From NCBI RefSeq assembly GCF_013372265.1, contig NZ_CP054051.1, forward strand, positions 1,884,596 through 1,948,595: DNA of 64,000 nt, read 5' to 3'. The notes below the pieces were generated by a model, which was not told the origin of the DNA, did no database searches, and worked only from the letters and a program-made list of their open reading frames with translations. Below are positions 35,552-44,837 of this stretch, in pieces. A program made the position numbers and the translations under genes. Positions within the stretch are counted from its first letter, which is position 1. Every line of letters starts with the position of its first letter. The stretch is from Aliarcobacter cibarius. Lineage in GTDB: Bacteria; Campylobacterota; Campylobacteria; Campylobacterales; Arcobacteraceae.

Positions 35552-38137
35552 ATGACAAACGAAAAATATCTTAAACAGTTAGATGGTTTAGATACTAAAT
35601 ATTATGATGTTAAAAGTGCCGTTGAAGATATCAAAGCTGGATCTTTTGCAAAACTTAACTACACATCAAGAGTATTAGCAGAAAACCTACTTAGAAAATG
35701 TCCAAGTGTTGATTTAAAAGATTCACTAATTCAATTAATTGAAAAAAGAACAGACAAAGATTTCCCTTGGTATCCATCAAGAGTTATTTGTCACGATATC
35801 TTAGGACTTACAGCTTTCGTTGACCTTGCAGGTCTTAGAGAAGCAGTTGCAAGTAAAGGTGTTGATCCACAAAAAATTAATCCAGTTGTTCCAACTCAAT
35901 TAATCGTTGACCACTCTTTAGCAGTTGAGTGTGGTGGATTTGATCCAGATGCTTTCCAAAAAAATAGAGATATCGAAGATAGAAGAAATGCAGATAGATT
36001 TGATTTCATTAACTGGACGAAAAAAGCATTTGACAATGTTGACGTTATTCCTCCAGGAAATGGTATTATGCACCAAATTAACCTTGAGAAAATGTCTCCA
36101 GTTATTCATAACATAGATGGAATTGCATCTCCAGATACACTTGTAGGTACAGATTCACATACTCCTCACGTTGATGCTCTTGGAGTTATCGCTGTTGGTG
36201 TTGGTGGATTAGAAGCTGAAAACGTAATGCTTGGAAATCCATCTTATATGAGGGTTCCAGAAATTATTGGAGTTGAAATTACAGGAACAAGATCAGCTGG
36301 AATTACTGCTACTGATATTGCTCTTTCATTAACATCTTTCTTAAGACAAAATAATGTTATTTCAGCTTACTTAGAATTTTATGGAAGTGGAATTAAATAT
36401 TTAGATTTAGGAGATAGAGCAACTATTTCTAACATGACACCAGAATATGGTGCAAGTGCTGCAATGTTTGCTATTGATGATAAAACTATTGATTATTTAA
36501 GAATCACAGGAAGAACTCCTGAGCAAGTTAAACTTGTTGAAACTTATGCAAAAGCAAATGGTTTATGGGCTGATAGCTTAGCTGAAGCTACATATGCTAG
36601 AACATTGAGTTTTGATTTATCAACTGTTACAAGAACATTAGCAGGTCCTTCAAAACCACATAAATTACTTCCTGTTTCTGCACTAGATTCAGAAGGGATT
36701 ACTAAAAAAATTGAAATTACAAATGAAGTTATTCCAGATGGTGCTGTATTAATTGCTGCAATTACTTCATGTACAAATACTTCAAATCCAAGAAACGTTG
36801 TTGCTGCTGGTTTATTAGCAAAAAGAGCAAACGAACTAGGATTAACAAGAAAAAGATGGGTTAAATCTTCATTAGCTCCAGGTTCAAAAGTTGCTGAACT
36901 ATATTTAAGAGAATCTGGATTATTAGGTGAACTTGAAAAATTAGGATTTGGTATCGTTGGATTTGCTTGTACTACATGTAATGGTATGAGTGGAGCTTTA
37001 GATCCTAAACTTGAAGCAGAAGCTGCTGCTAGTGGTGTTTATACAACTGCTGTATTATCTGGAAACAGAAACTTTGACGGAAGGATTCACCCATTCATAA
37101 AAGAGGCATTCTTAGCTTCACCACCACTTGTTATTGCTTATGCACTTGCAGGTAGTATCAGATTTAATATTGAAACTGATGTTTTAGGTAAAGATAAAGA
37201 TGGAAATGATATTAGATTAAAAGATTTATGGCCAACTGATGCAGAAATTGATGCTGTTGTAAATAGTGCTGTAAAACCTGAAATGTTTGGAAAAATTTAT
37301 GATCCAATGTTTGCAAAAGGTGCAAAAGAAGCAGCTGAGCCATTCTATAAATGGGATGCAAAATCAACATACATTCAAAAACCACCATACTGGGAAGATG
37401 CTTTTATGAGTATGCCTGCTCTTAAAAACTTAAGACCACTTGGAGTATTCCCAAATGATATTACAACTGACCACTTATCACCTTCAAATGCTATTCAAGC
37501 AAAAAGTGCATCTGGTGAGTATTGTTTAAAAATGGGATTACCATTAGAAGACTTAAACTCTTATGCAACACATAGAGGTGATCATAATACTGCTTTAAGA
37601 GCAACTTTAGCAAATCCAAAATTATTTAACGAAATGGTTAAAGATGAAAATGGAAATGTTAAACAAGGAAGCTTGACAAAAATTATGCCAGAAGGTAAAG
37701 AGTCAAGAATGTGGGAAGCTATAGAAACTTATATGGAAAGAAAACAACCATTAATTATCATAGCTGGAACAAACTATGGACAAGGAAGTTCTAGAGACTG
37801 GGCAGCAAAAGGTGTAAGACTTGCTGGTGTTGAAGTTTTAATTGCTGAATCAATTGAAAGAATTCACAGAACTAACCTTGTTGGTATGGGTGTACTTCCA
37901 CTACAATTTAAAGATGGTGAAACAAGACACACTTACAAAATAGAAGGAACTGAAACATTTGATATTCTAGGAAATATTGAGCCAAGAGGTGATTTAACTG
38001 TTTCTATGACTAGAGCAAATGGTGAAAAAGTAGAATTCAAAGTTACTTGTAGATTAGATACTTCTGCTGAAGTTGAAGTTTACAAAGCTGGTGGAATCTT
38101 ACAAAAATTCGCAAAAGACGTTATTGCAGCTAAATAA
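35552..38137 (+). CDS. acnD: Fe-S dependent 2-methylcitrate dehydratase
   Basis: This is an 861-residue aconitase-family protein. It converts 2-methylcitrate to 2-methyl-trans-aconitate, and PrpF is needed alongside it. Cluster cysteines are in AAITSCTNTSNP and in GFACTTCNGMSG. The C-terminal swivel domain carries NYGQGSSRDWAAKG. The N-terminus has the VDHSLAVECGG and TLVGTDSHTPHVD signatures. The prp context and the downstream prpF favour AcnD over a housekeeping aconitase. AcnD and AcnA are close relatives, so residual TCA aconitase activity is possible. Confidence 0.92.
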   Translation: MTNEKYLKQLDGLDTKYYDVKSAVEDIKAGSFAKLNYTSRVLAENLLRKCPSVDLKDSLIQLIEKRTDKDFPWYPSRVICHDILGLTAFVDLAGLREAVASKGVDPQKINPVVPTQLIVDHSLAVECGGFDPDAFQKNRDIEDRRNADRFDFINWTKKAFDNVDVIPPGNGIMHQINLEKMSPVIHNIDGIASPDTLVGTDSHTPHVDALGVIAVGVGGLEAENVMLGNPSYMRVPEIIGVEITGTRSAGITATDIALSLTSFLRQNNVISAYLEFYGSGIKYLDLGDRATISNMTPEYGASAAMFAIDDKTIDYLRITGRTPEQVKLVETYAKANGLWADSLAEATYARTLSFDLSTVTRTLAGPSKPHKLLPVSALDSEGITKKIEITNEVIPDGAVLIAAITSCTNTSNPRNVVAAGLLAKRANELGLTRKRWVKSSLAPGSKVAELYLRESGLLGELEKLGFGIVGFACTTCNGMSGALDPKLEAEAAASGVYTTAVLSGNRNFDGRIHPFIKEAFLASPPLVIAYALAGSIRFNIETDVLGKDKDGNDIRLKDLWPTDAEIDAVVNSAVKPEMFGKIYDPMFAKGAKEAAEPFYKWDAKSTYIQKPPYWEDAFMSMPALKNLRPLGVFPNDITTDHLSPSNAIQAKSASGEYCLKMGLPLEDLNSYATHRGDHNTALRATLANPKLFNEMVKDENGNVKQGSLTKIMPEGKESRMWEAIETYMERKQPLIIIAGTNYGQGSSRDWAAKGVRLAGVEVLIAESIERIHRTNLVGMGVLPLQFKDGETRHTYKIEGTETFDILGNIEPRGDLTVSMTRANGEKVEFKVTCRLDTSAEVEVYKAGGILQKFAKDVIAAK

Positions 38138-38145
38138 TGTTTTTT

Positions 38146-38175
38146 AAAGTGAAGCTTTTTAGCTTCACTTTTTTT
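38146..38175 (+). terminator. Terminator between acnD and prpF
   Basis: The stem AAAGTGAAGCT with AGCTTCACTTT has a TTTT loop and a following T-run. It is a textbook intrinsic terminator, again lying inside the gene order, so prpF may be expressed from its own promoter in the following 75 bases or by read-through. Confidence 0.75.
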
Positions 38176-38251
38176 AATTATGAGTTTTATAAAGTGATTA
38201 ATGAATCATTTTATAAAGTTTTAAAAGCTTAAAATATCTAGGAGAACACAA

Positions 38252-39439
38252 ATGAGTACATACAAGCCACAAATAAGAGTTAAAGCAACTTATATGAGAG
38301 GTGGAACTTCAAAAGGAACTTTTTTTAATATAGCAGACTTACCAAAAGAAGCTCAAGAAGATAAAGCAAAAAGAGATAAACTACTTCAAAGAATAGTAGG
38401 AAGTCCTGATATTTATAAACAACAAATGGATGGTATGGGAGGAGCAACTTCTAGTACTTCTAAAGCTATTTTAGTTGGTAAATCAACTGTACCAAATCAT
38501 GATGTAGATTACTATTTTGGACAAGTTGCAATAGATAAAGATTTTATGGACTGGTCAGGAAATTGTGGAAATTTAAGTTCAGCAGTAGGACCTTTTGCTA
38601 TTCATGAAAGGCTTGTTGATAATGTTCCAGAAAATGGTGTTTGTTGTGTAAGAATTTGGCAAGCAAATATCAAAAAAACAATTCTTTGCTATGTAACAAT
38701 GGTTAATGGTCAAGTAAAAGAAATGGGTGATTATTATATTGATGGTGTTGCTTTCCCTGCTGAAGAGATTTTATTAGAATTTGCAGAACCAGTTGATCCA
38801 AGTGAAGAATTATTTCCTACTGGAAATTTAGTAGATGATTTAGAAGTACCAGGTATTGGAACATTTAAAGCTACAATGATTACAGCTGGAATTCCAACAA
38901 TCTTCCTAAATGCTGCTGATATTGGATATAAAGGAACTGAGCTTCAATCAGATATTAATAGTGATGCTGAAGCTCTTGCTAGATTTGAAAAAATCAGAAG
39001 TTATGGTGCATTAAAAATGGGATTAATTTCTGATTTAAGTGAAGCAGAAACTAGACAACATACACCAAAAATTGCTTTTGTTGCTCCAAAATCTGATTTC
39101 ACTACTTCAAGTGGAAAAGAAGTAAAAGCTTCTGAAATTGATCTTCATGTAAGAGCTTTATCTATGCAAAAACTACACCATGCTATGATGGGAACAGCTT
39201 CTGTTGCTATTGGTGTTGCTGCTTGTATTGAAGGTACTTTAGTAAATTTAGCTGCTGGTGGAGGAGAAAAAACTGCTGTTGAGTTTGGTCATCCATCTGG
39301 AACACTAAAAGTTGGAGCAGTTATTAAAAAAGAAAATGGAAAATATATTGTTGACAAAGCTACAATGAGTAGAAGTGCAAGAATTATTATGAAGGGTGAA
39401 GTTTATGCACCTGCAGATATTATGGAATTAAAAAACTAA
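38252..39439 (+). CDS. prpF: 2-methylaconitate isomerase
   Basis: This is a 395-residue protein of the PrpF/diaminopimelate-epimerase-like fold. It isomerises trans- to cis-2-methylaconitate, making the AcnD route productive. The N-terminal motif ATYMRGGTSKGTFF and DWSGNCGNLSSAVGPFAI are both typical. In this family PrpF occurs with AcnD, whereas organisms with PrpD do without it, and that pairing is seen here. A GGAGAA ribosome-binding site precedes the ATG. No prpE (propionyl-CoA synthetase) follows. Confidence 0.94.
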   Translation: MSTYKPQIRVKATYMRGGTSKGTFFNIADLPKEAQEDKAKRDKLLQRIVGSPDIYKQQMDGMGGATSSTSKAILVGKSTVPNHDVDYYFGQVAIDKDFMDWSGNCGNLSSAVGPFAIHERLVDNVPENGVCCVRIWQANIKKTILCYVTMVNGQVKEMGDYYIDGVAFPAEEILLEFAEPVDPSEELFPTGNLVDDLEVPGIGTFKATMITAGIPTIFLNAADIGYKGTELQSDINSDAEALARFEKIRSYGALKMGLISDLSEAETRQHTPKIAFVAPKSDFTTSSGKEVKASEIDLHVRALSMQKLHHAMMGTASVAIGVAACIEGTLVNLAAGGGEKTAVEFGHPSGTLKVGAVIKKENGKYIVDKATMSRSARIIMKGEVYAPADIMELKN

Positions 39440-39462
39440 TAAGGATAAAAACCTTATTAGTT
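39434..39462. terminator. Shared hairpin after prpF and the isochorismatase-like gene
   Basis: AACTAATAAGG (39434-39444) pairs with CCTTATTAGTT (39452-39462). On the minus strand a T-run follows, so it terminates the isochorismatase-like transcript, while it also overlaps the prpF stop. Confidence 0.65.
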
Positions 39463-39466
39463 AAAA

Positions 39467-40009
39467 CTATTTAATCAAAGAAGATATTTCTTTAAAATTT
39501 GGATTTTTTGAATCTACTGTTAATTCAAATAAAATTGATTCATAAGTAGTTGGAATTGCTCCTGCTTGAATTAATCTCTTTATAGCCATTTTATGATCGA
39601 GTTTTTTTCTACTTCCACAACAATTTGTTACTAGAATAACATTGAAATTATTTTCGAGTAAATCTATACAAGTTTGTAATACACAAACATGTGTCTCTAT
39701 TCCAGCAACAACTATATTTTTTTTACCACTTTGTTTAAAAATTTCTAAGATTTCTTCTGTTTGACAAGCTGAAAAAGTTGTTTTTTCATAAAACTTATAT
39801 TTATTAACAAGAGTTTTTAAAGGTTCAATAGTTTCTCCTATTCCTTTTTTATATTGTTCATTCACAATAATTGGAACATTTAAAACTTTCATACCTTTAA
39901 TTAATATCGGAAGATTTTTTTCTAATTCCTCTTTATTTCCAATATGAGGAAAAAGCTTTTCTTGAACATCTACTAAGCAAAAAAGAGTATCACTTAAATT
40001 TATTCTCAT
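39467..40009 (-). CDS. Isochorismatase-family cysteine hydrolase
   Basis: This is a 180-residue cytosolic hydrolase. The catalytic triad is visible as Asp14 in CLVDVQEKLF, Lys76 in FYEKTTFSA and Cys109 in GIETHVCVLQT, and a cis-peptide-type Gly-Ile precedes the Cys loop. The family includes nicotinamidases and ureido-hydrolases. Without a zinc-ligand Asp-His-His set I do not call it nicotinamidase. It is monocistronic by context, with a GGAGA ribosome-binding site. Confidence 0.85.
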   Translation of the reverse strand: MRINLSDTLFCLVDVQEKLFPHIGNKEELEKNLPILIKGMKVLNVPIIVNEQYKKGIGETIEPLKTLVNKYKFYEKTTFSACQTEEILEIFKQSGKKNIVVAGIETHVCVLQTCIDLLENNFNVILVTNCCGSRKKLDHKMAIKRLIQAGAIPTTYESILFELTVDSKNPNFKEISSLIK

Positions 40010-40079
40010 TTTCTCTCCTTAAATTTAAATAATAAACTATATCTAAACTTAATAGCTACAATCTAGCTTTATATGAGAT

Positions 40080-41018
40080 TTATTTAAATGCCATAGTTTC
40101 TGCTCTTTTTAAAAGCTCAACTGCCCCTTTAGCTATAAAATCTTTTGCAAAATCTGAACCAGCAGTTTCAAAACTATTAATATCTACAATTTTACTATCT
40201 TTGATGTATTCAGTTCCATCAGGAAGTCCAACAATTGCATTTATTTTTACAGTTTTCTTATCTAAAATAGTAGCTTTTACACCTATTGGTACTTGACAAC
40301 CACCTTGAAGTGTATCTACAAATCCTCTTTCAATTTTTGACTCAATTTCCGCATTTTTATCATTTAATACTTTTACAATTTCCAAAATTTTAGGATCAGT
40401 TGTTGTTTCAATTCCTAATGTTGCTTGTCCCATTGATGGAATCATAATATCTGTTGAAATTGGGGAAAAATATTTTACTTCATTTTGAAGATTTAATTTC
40501 TCAATTCCCGTTGCAGCTAAAATTATTGCATCATATTCTCCAGCATTTAACTTTGCAATTCTTGTATTGATATTTCCTCTTAAATCTTTAAGTTCAATAT
40601 CAGGTCTCAACATTTTTATAGCCATTCTTCTTCTAAGACTTGTAGTTCCAACTATAGCACCTTTTGGTAAATCATCAAGAGAGCTATATTTATTACTTAA
40701 AAGTGCATCTTGAGGATTAAATCTTTTAGAAACAGCTGCTAATGTTAATCCATCTTCAAATTGAGTTGGAACATCTTTTAAAGAGTGAACAGCAAGATGG
40801 GCTGTTCCTTCCATCATAGCAACTTCAAGCTCTTTTGTAAAAAGACCTTTCCCTCCAATTTTTGCTAAAGGAACATCTAAAATTTTATCTCCCTTTGTTA
40901 CAAACTCTTGAAGTTCAATCTTCATATTTGGATAATATTTTAAAAGTTCAGATTTTATATACTCACTTTGCCAAAGAGCCAATTGGCTTCTTCTTGTGGC
41001 AATTATAAGTTTTTCCAT
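40080..41018 (-). CDS. hemC: Porphobilinogen deaminase (hydroxymethylbilane synthase)
   Basis: This is a 312-residue cytosolic enzyme that polymerises four porphobilinogens in heme synthesis. The substrate-binding Arg-rich blocks IATRRSQLALWQ and TTSLRRR are present, together with the catalytic Asp in HSLKDVPT. Cys241 in LQGGCQVPIG is the dipyrromethane-cofactor cysteine. Length matches the family. It begins one base downstream of the preceding disulfide-protein gene, so it is probably the last gene of a murI-dnaX-dsb-hemC transcription unit. Confidence 0.95.
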   Translation of the reverse strand: MEKLIIATRRSQLALWQSEYIKSELLKYYPNMKIELQEFVTKGDKILDVPLAKIGGKGLFTKELEVAMMEGTAHLAVHSLKDVPTQFEDGLTLAAVSKRFNPQDALLSNKYSSLDDLPKGAIVGTTSLRRRMAIKMLRPDIELKDLRGNINTRIAKLNAGEYDAIILAATGIEKLNLQNEVKYFSPISTDIMIPSMGQATLGIETTTDPKILEIVKVLNDKNAEIESKIERGFVDTLQGGCQVPIGVKATILDKKTVKINAIVGLPDGTEYIKDSKIVDINSFETAGSDFAKDFIAKGAVELLKRAETMAFK

Positions 41019-41019
41019 A

Positions 41020-41877
41020 CTATTTACCTAAAGTATCAAAATTGAATTTTGGATTCTCTTTTACACCATTTACATAAATTGTAGGAGTTCCTGATACCAT
41101 AACATCATCGCCCATAGAGATATCTTTTGCTATTTTATCGTTTAACTCTTTTTTATTTAACTCTTCAATTTTTATATTTGTTCCAAATTCTTTATTAAAT
41201 GCCTCTAATATTTTTGCTTCATCAGTATCTTTTTCATCAAAATATTTTGACCAATCTGCAGTGTATGCTTTTGTAATAATATCTGCAACACCTTTATTAT
41301 GTGCAACTTCTATTATTTTAGATAAAGGAAGAGATGCTGGATGTATTTGAGTTAAAGGAAAAGCATAATAGTATAAAGCAATATTTTCTTTATTTTTATT
41401 AACTTCAGCTATAACTGTTGGTATGTAATCCATACAAAATGGACAAAGTGGATCCGAGAATAATACAATTTTATTTTTTGCTTTTTCATTTCCAGCTATG
41501 AAGTTTGATTTATTGTAATACTTCTCTGTTAAATTTGGAAATAAACTATCTTTTAATGATTGCATAGTTTTCATATCTATTAATTCAGGTGCAATATGTG
41601 TTCCATTTGTAAATAAGAAATCTTTAGCTTTTATCTCTTTACCTTGAACAACCGCGTCTATATCTAAGATATATCCTGTCCATCCAGCAAGAGCTAACTC
41701 TTTTTTAGTATTTATTTTAATATCTTTTACTTTTACATTTGGATTTTGAGAAACTCTCTTTTTCTCATAATCTAAAACCAAATTGTCATTTGCAAAAAGT
41801 GCTGTCCCTAAAAGTGTACTTATAGCAAATAGTGTAGATACTTTTTTTCCTGTAAATAGAATTTCACTTTTTTTCAT
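41020..41877 (-). CDS. Exported thioredoxin-fold thiol-disulfide protein (DsbC/DsbA-like)
   Basis: This is a 285-residue protein with an N-terminal signal (about residues 10-29, ending ALFAN). A region of about 100 residues resembling a dimerisation domain is followed by a thioredoxin-fold domain with the active site SDPLCPFCMD (Cys145, Cys148) and the cis-Pro motif SGTPTIYVNG near residue 265. The role is inferred to be periplasmic disulfide formation or isomerisation. It could be a DsbC/G-like isomerase, though the CPFC dipeptide alone does not separate oxidase from isomerase. The AAGGA ribosome-binding site supports the ATG. Confidence 0.82.
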   Translation of the reverse strand: MKKSEILFTGKKVSTLFAISTLLGTALFANDNLVLDYEKKRVSQNPNVKVKDIKINTKKELALAGWTGYILDIDAVVQGKEIKAKDFLFTNGTHIAPELIDMKTMQSLKDSLFPNLTEKYYNKSNFIAGNEKAKNKIVLFSDPLCPFCMDYIPTVIAEVNKNKENIALYYYAFPLTQIHPASLPLSKIIEVAHNKGVADIITKAYTADWSKYFDEKDTDEAKILEAFNKEFGTNIKIEELNKKELNDKIAKDISMGDDVMVSGTPTIYVNGVKENPKFNFDTLGK

Positions 41878-41940
41878 CGTATATTTTCCTTTTATAAAAT
41901 TTTAATAGTCTATCTTTTTATCTTTAATAAAAAGTTAATC

Positions 41941-43860
41941 TTAACTTCGCGATTTTACTGTAATTTTTCTAATATCAAAGAGTTCTTTTACTTTATCAAC
42001 CATTTTTGAATTTAAAATATCATTTACTAATAACTCTTTTGATGACAAAGTCTCATTTGTAGCTTGTAAAATGCTAGCAACACAACCCGAACCAACCTCA
42101 ATATCTTCTATCATTGAACCTATATCATTTTGAACATCTTTCTGCTCTTCTTGAACTCTATTTTCATCTTCTTCTTTAACTAAAGATTCATTTAGTATGG
42201 TGGCTTCTTCCTTTTTAAAATCTAGTTCCACATTTGAGCCAAAAACTTCTTGTGCAAAAGCTTTTATTATTCCAAAATGTTTATATAAGAGCTTTCTTTC
42301 TTCATCTTTTGCATATGAAATTATCTGTAGCACATTATTTGAAAAACCATTATAAATAAAGTTTTTCTCAAAACACTCACCTAATTCAAAATCTCTATCA
42401 TAAACTTTTTCAGTTAATTTTGTATACAAATCAATTGATTCATCTCTTTCTTCAACAAAAGGAATATATTCTATCTCTTCTACTGGGTTATATAAAATTT
42501 CCTCAATTTTTTCTATTTCAACAGCACTTATCTCTTTTTTTGAAAAATCCTCTTCAGGCTTTATTGTAGGTAGTTCATCAAAAGGAGTTTGAAACTTTAA
42601 AGCAGGTATTGCATCTGCTATAATATTTAAGGAAGTAGTATTTGAAATCATTTTATCTTCAACTTCAATATTAACATTGATTTCTTTGCTTATACTTTCA
42701 ACTTTTATCAAAGTTTCTATTGGTTCTTTTACAGATATAGGTTCTTCTAAAATATTTTCAATAACTTTTGCAACTTTAGTAGTTTCAGGTTTTGGTTCAA
42801 TTTTTTCAATTTTATTTATAATATCATCTATTGATTTTAATTTTGTAGCTTCCATTAACTTCATAAAAGTCAATATTAAAACAAATGTACCATCACTATT
42901 TATTGCTAAAAGATGTTTTGCATCACTTAAAATTCTAAAAAATCTATCAAAAAGAATAATATCAAATCTTCTATCTTTTAAAATCATTTTATCTTTTAAA
43001 AATAGAATCATTTCATCTATTACTTGAGTAGTTTCATAGATTTCTAACTCTTTTAAAATATCGTTTATATCACCTTGATTTAAAATAATAGAAAAAATTG
43101 CTTCCATCTTTTCTGGATTTATTAAACCTAACATCTCAACAACACTTTTACAATCTACTCTATTTTTTGAAAAAATAATTGCTTGATCAAGTAAAGTCAA
43201 TGTGTCTCTTAAACTTCCCTGCCCTCCTCGAGCTAAAATATTTAAAGCATCTTTTTCAAAATCTATTTTTTCTTCATGCAAAATATGACTTAAATGATGA
43301 ACAACATCATTTTGAGATATTTTATTAAATCTAAAATGTTGAGTTCTACTAAGTATTGTTGCAGGTAATTTTAAAGCATCAGTAGTTGCAAGTATAAATT
43401 TAACAAAACCTGGAGGTTCTTCAAGAGTTTTAAGTAATGCATTAAATGCTTGAGTAGTAAGCATATGAACTTCATCAATAATAAAAACTTTAAATCTAGC
43501 AAGACTTGGTTTATATTTTGTATGTTCAATTAACTCTTTGATATCATCTATTCCTCTATTACTAGCTGCATCCATTTCTATAATGTCAAGATGTTTTCCA
43601 TTATTTGCACTTGCACAGTTTTCACAAACTTCACAAGGTTTACTTGTTGGTCCTTTTTCACATAAAAGTGCTTTAGCCATAATTCTAGCTGTACTAGTTT
43701 TACCACTTCCTCTTAATCCTGAAAATAAATAAGCATGTGAAAGTCTTGAGCTATCAAGTGCAAGGCTTAATGTTTGAGAAACTGTGCTTTGCCCAATTAA
43801 ATCTTCAAATCTTTTTGGCCTATACTTTAATGCCAAAACTCTATCTTGAATACTACTCAT
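41941..43860 (-). CDS. dnaX: DNA polymerase III subunits tau/gamma
   Basis: This 639-residue clamp-loader ATPase carries Walker A GLRGSGKTSTARIM (about 49-62), a four-Cys zinc site (CEKGP..CEVCENC), Walker B FIIDEVHML (about 127) and sensor I SRTQHF. The C-terminal third (about 350-639) is acidic and poorly conserved, as in tau. At codons 440-442 the message reads A-AAA-AAA-G preceded by an AAGAGGA ribosome-binding-like sequence. A -1 shift there gives a 447-residue product and a +1 shift one of about 443 residues, close to E. coli gamma (431). It overlaps murI by four bases, so it is coupled to it. Confidence 0.94.
   Translation of the reverse strand: MSSIQDRVLALKYRPKRFEDLIGQSTVSQTLSLALDSSRLSHAYLFSGLRGSGKTSTARIMAKALLCEKGPTSKPCEVCENCASANNGKHLDIIEMDAASNRGIDDIKELIEHTKYKPSLARFKVFIIDEVHMLTTQAFNALLKTLEEPPGFVKFILATTDALKLPATILSRTQHFRFNKISQNDVVHHLSHILHEEKIDFEKDALNILARGGQGSLRDTLTLLDQAIIFSKNRVDCKSVVEMLGLINPEKMEAIFSIILNQGDINDILKELEIYETTQVIDEMILFLKDKMILKDRRFDIILFDRFFRILSDAKHLLAINSDGTFVLILTFMKLMEATKLKSIDDIINKIEKIEPKPETTKVAKVIENILEEPISVKEPIETLIKVESISKEINVNIEVEDKMISNTTSLNIIADAIPALKFQTPFDELPTIKPEEDFSKKEISAVEIEKIEEILYNPVEEIEYIPFVEERDESIDLYTKLTEKVYDRDFELGECFEKNFIYNGFSNNVLQIISYAKDEERKLLYKHFGIIKAFAQEVFGSNVELDFKKEEATILNESLVKEEDENRVQEEQKDVQNDIGSMIEDIEVGSGCVASILQATNETLSSKELLVNDILNSKMVDKVKELFDIRKITVKSRS
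42535..42554 (-). promoter_or_regulatory. Candidate dnaX slippery site with upstream Shine-Dalgarno-like element
   Basis: On the minus strand AAGAGGA (42554-42548) lies six bases before seven A residues (42541-42535), positioned in frame as A-AAA-AAA-G at codons 440-442. The -1 frame meets TGA after five codons and the +1 frame meets TAA after one. This is the longest A-run I saw in the gene. Confidence 0.5.
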
Positions 43861-44642
43861 ATTTCACACTTCCTTATTTCAAATTTTCTCTTTTTTAATA
43901 TGGCTTTTACCATATCACTATTTATAGTTCCTGTATATAAAACTAAAATATCCAAATCCCCCTCATTTATGTGCCCCGCATTTTGACTTAAAATCATAAG
44001 TCTTTTTGCTATTGCATCCCCCGTATCTATCAATAATACATCTTCTCCCATGATATCTTTAATAGTATTTTTAACTAAAGGATAATGTGTACAACCTAAA
44101 ACTATTGTATCAACATTATTATGAAGCATTGGTTTTAACCAATTTTCAAGCATATCATAAGTTTGTAAAGTAGAAGTTTCTCCTTTCTCAATTTGCTGAA
44201 CTAGACCTACACAAGCTTGTTCATAAAGCTTTACATCATGCGTTTTAGTAAGTTCATCAACTAATAATCGATATTTTTCACCTTTTAAAGTAGAAGCTGT
44301 AGCCAAAATACCAATATTTCCAGTTTTTGTTTTACTTATTGCTGGTTTAATTCCTGGTTCTATACCAATTATTATCAAAAATGGAAACTTATCTCTTAAA
44401 TGTTTTATTATAACTGATGTTGCTGTATTACATGCTACAACTAGTGCATCTATTCCATAATTTTCTAGTAAAAATTTTGTTATTTTGTCACATCTAACAA
44501 ATATTTCTTCTTTACTTTTATCTCCATAAGGTGCATACATAGTGTCTGCTATATAAAATATTTCTGCACCTTTTAATGTTTTTGCAATAGCATTTAATAC
44601 AGTTAAACCACCAAGGCCTGAGTCAAAAAGTCCTACTTTCAA
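43857..44642 (-). CDS. murI: Glutamate racemase
   Basis: This is a 261-residue cytosolic enzyme supplying D-glutamate for peptidoglycan. The N-terminal FDSGLGGLTVLNAI is the classic signature. The two catalytic cysteines lie in VVACNTATS (about residue 72) and VLGCTHYPL (about 183). It has its own extended -10 box and overlaps dnaX by four bases. Confidence 0.96.
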   Translation of the reverse strand: MKVGLFDSGLGGLTVLNAIAKTLKGAEIFYIADTMYAPYGDKSKEEIFVRCDKITKFLLENYGIDALVVACNTATSVIIKHLRDKFPFLIIIGIEPGIKPAISKTKTGNIGILATASTLKGEKYRLLVDELTKTHDVKLYEQACVGLVQQIEKGETSTLQTYDMLENWLKPMLHNNVDTIVLGCTHYPLVKNTIKDIMGEDVLLIDTGDAIAKRLMILSQNAGHINEGDLDILVLYTGTINSDMVKAILKKRKFEIRKCEI

Positions 44643-44669
44643 ATATTTCCTTATTGAAAAATTGGCAAA

Positions 44670-44675
44670 ATTATA
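44670..44675 (-). promoter_or_regulatory. -10 box for murI-dnaX
   Basis: The minus strand reads GCTATAATTTTG, an extended -10 element about 28 bases before the murI ATG. Confidence 0.6.
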
Positions 44676-44731
44676 GCTAAAAAGATATAACTAAATTGTT
44701 AAAAAGGTTTGAGTTAATAGTAGATATTTCA

Positions 44732-44793
44732 CAAATTGAAAACTTAAAATTTTAATTGAACTAAAGGAAATGACATTTAAGTTTTCAAATTTG
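44732..44793. repeat. Long inverted repeat between gdhA and murI
   Basis: CAAATTGAAAACTTAAA (44732-44748) and TTTAAGTTTTCAAATTTG (44776-44793) are inverted copies, differing by one base insertion, with a 27-base loop. It lies in the 235-base gap after gdhA. No coding gene could be supported in this gap. Confidence 0.55.
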
Positions 44794-44837
44794 ATTATTA
44801 TATTTTGTGTAGTTTTATAGTAAAGAAAGTTTTTTAT

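Noticed and set aside
42677-43027. 116-codon plus-strand frame within dnaX
   Set aside because: It is antisense to a conserved gene; its composition is Ile/Ser/Phe-rich with no recognised domain or promoter.
44771-44821. 16-codon hydrophobic peptide, possible type I toxin
   Set aside because: Spacing between AAAGG and ATG is only two bases, and no antisense promoter pair or repeat copies could be shown.
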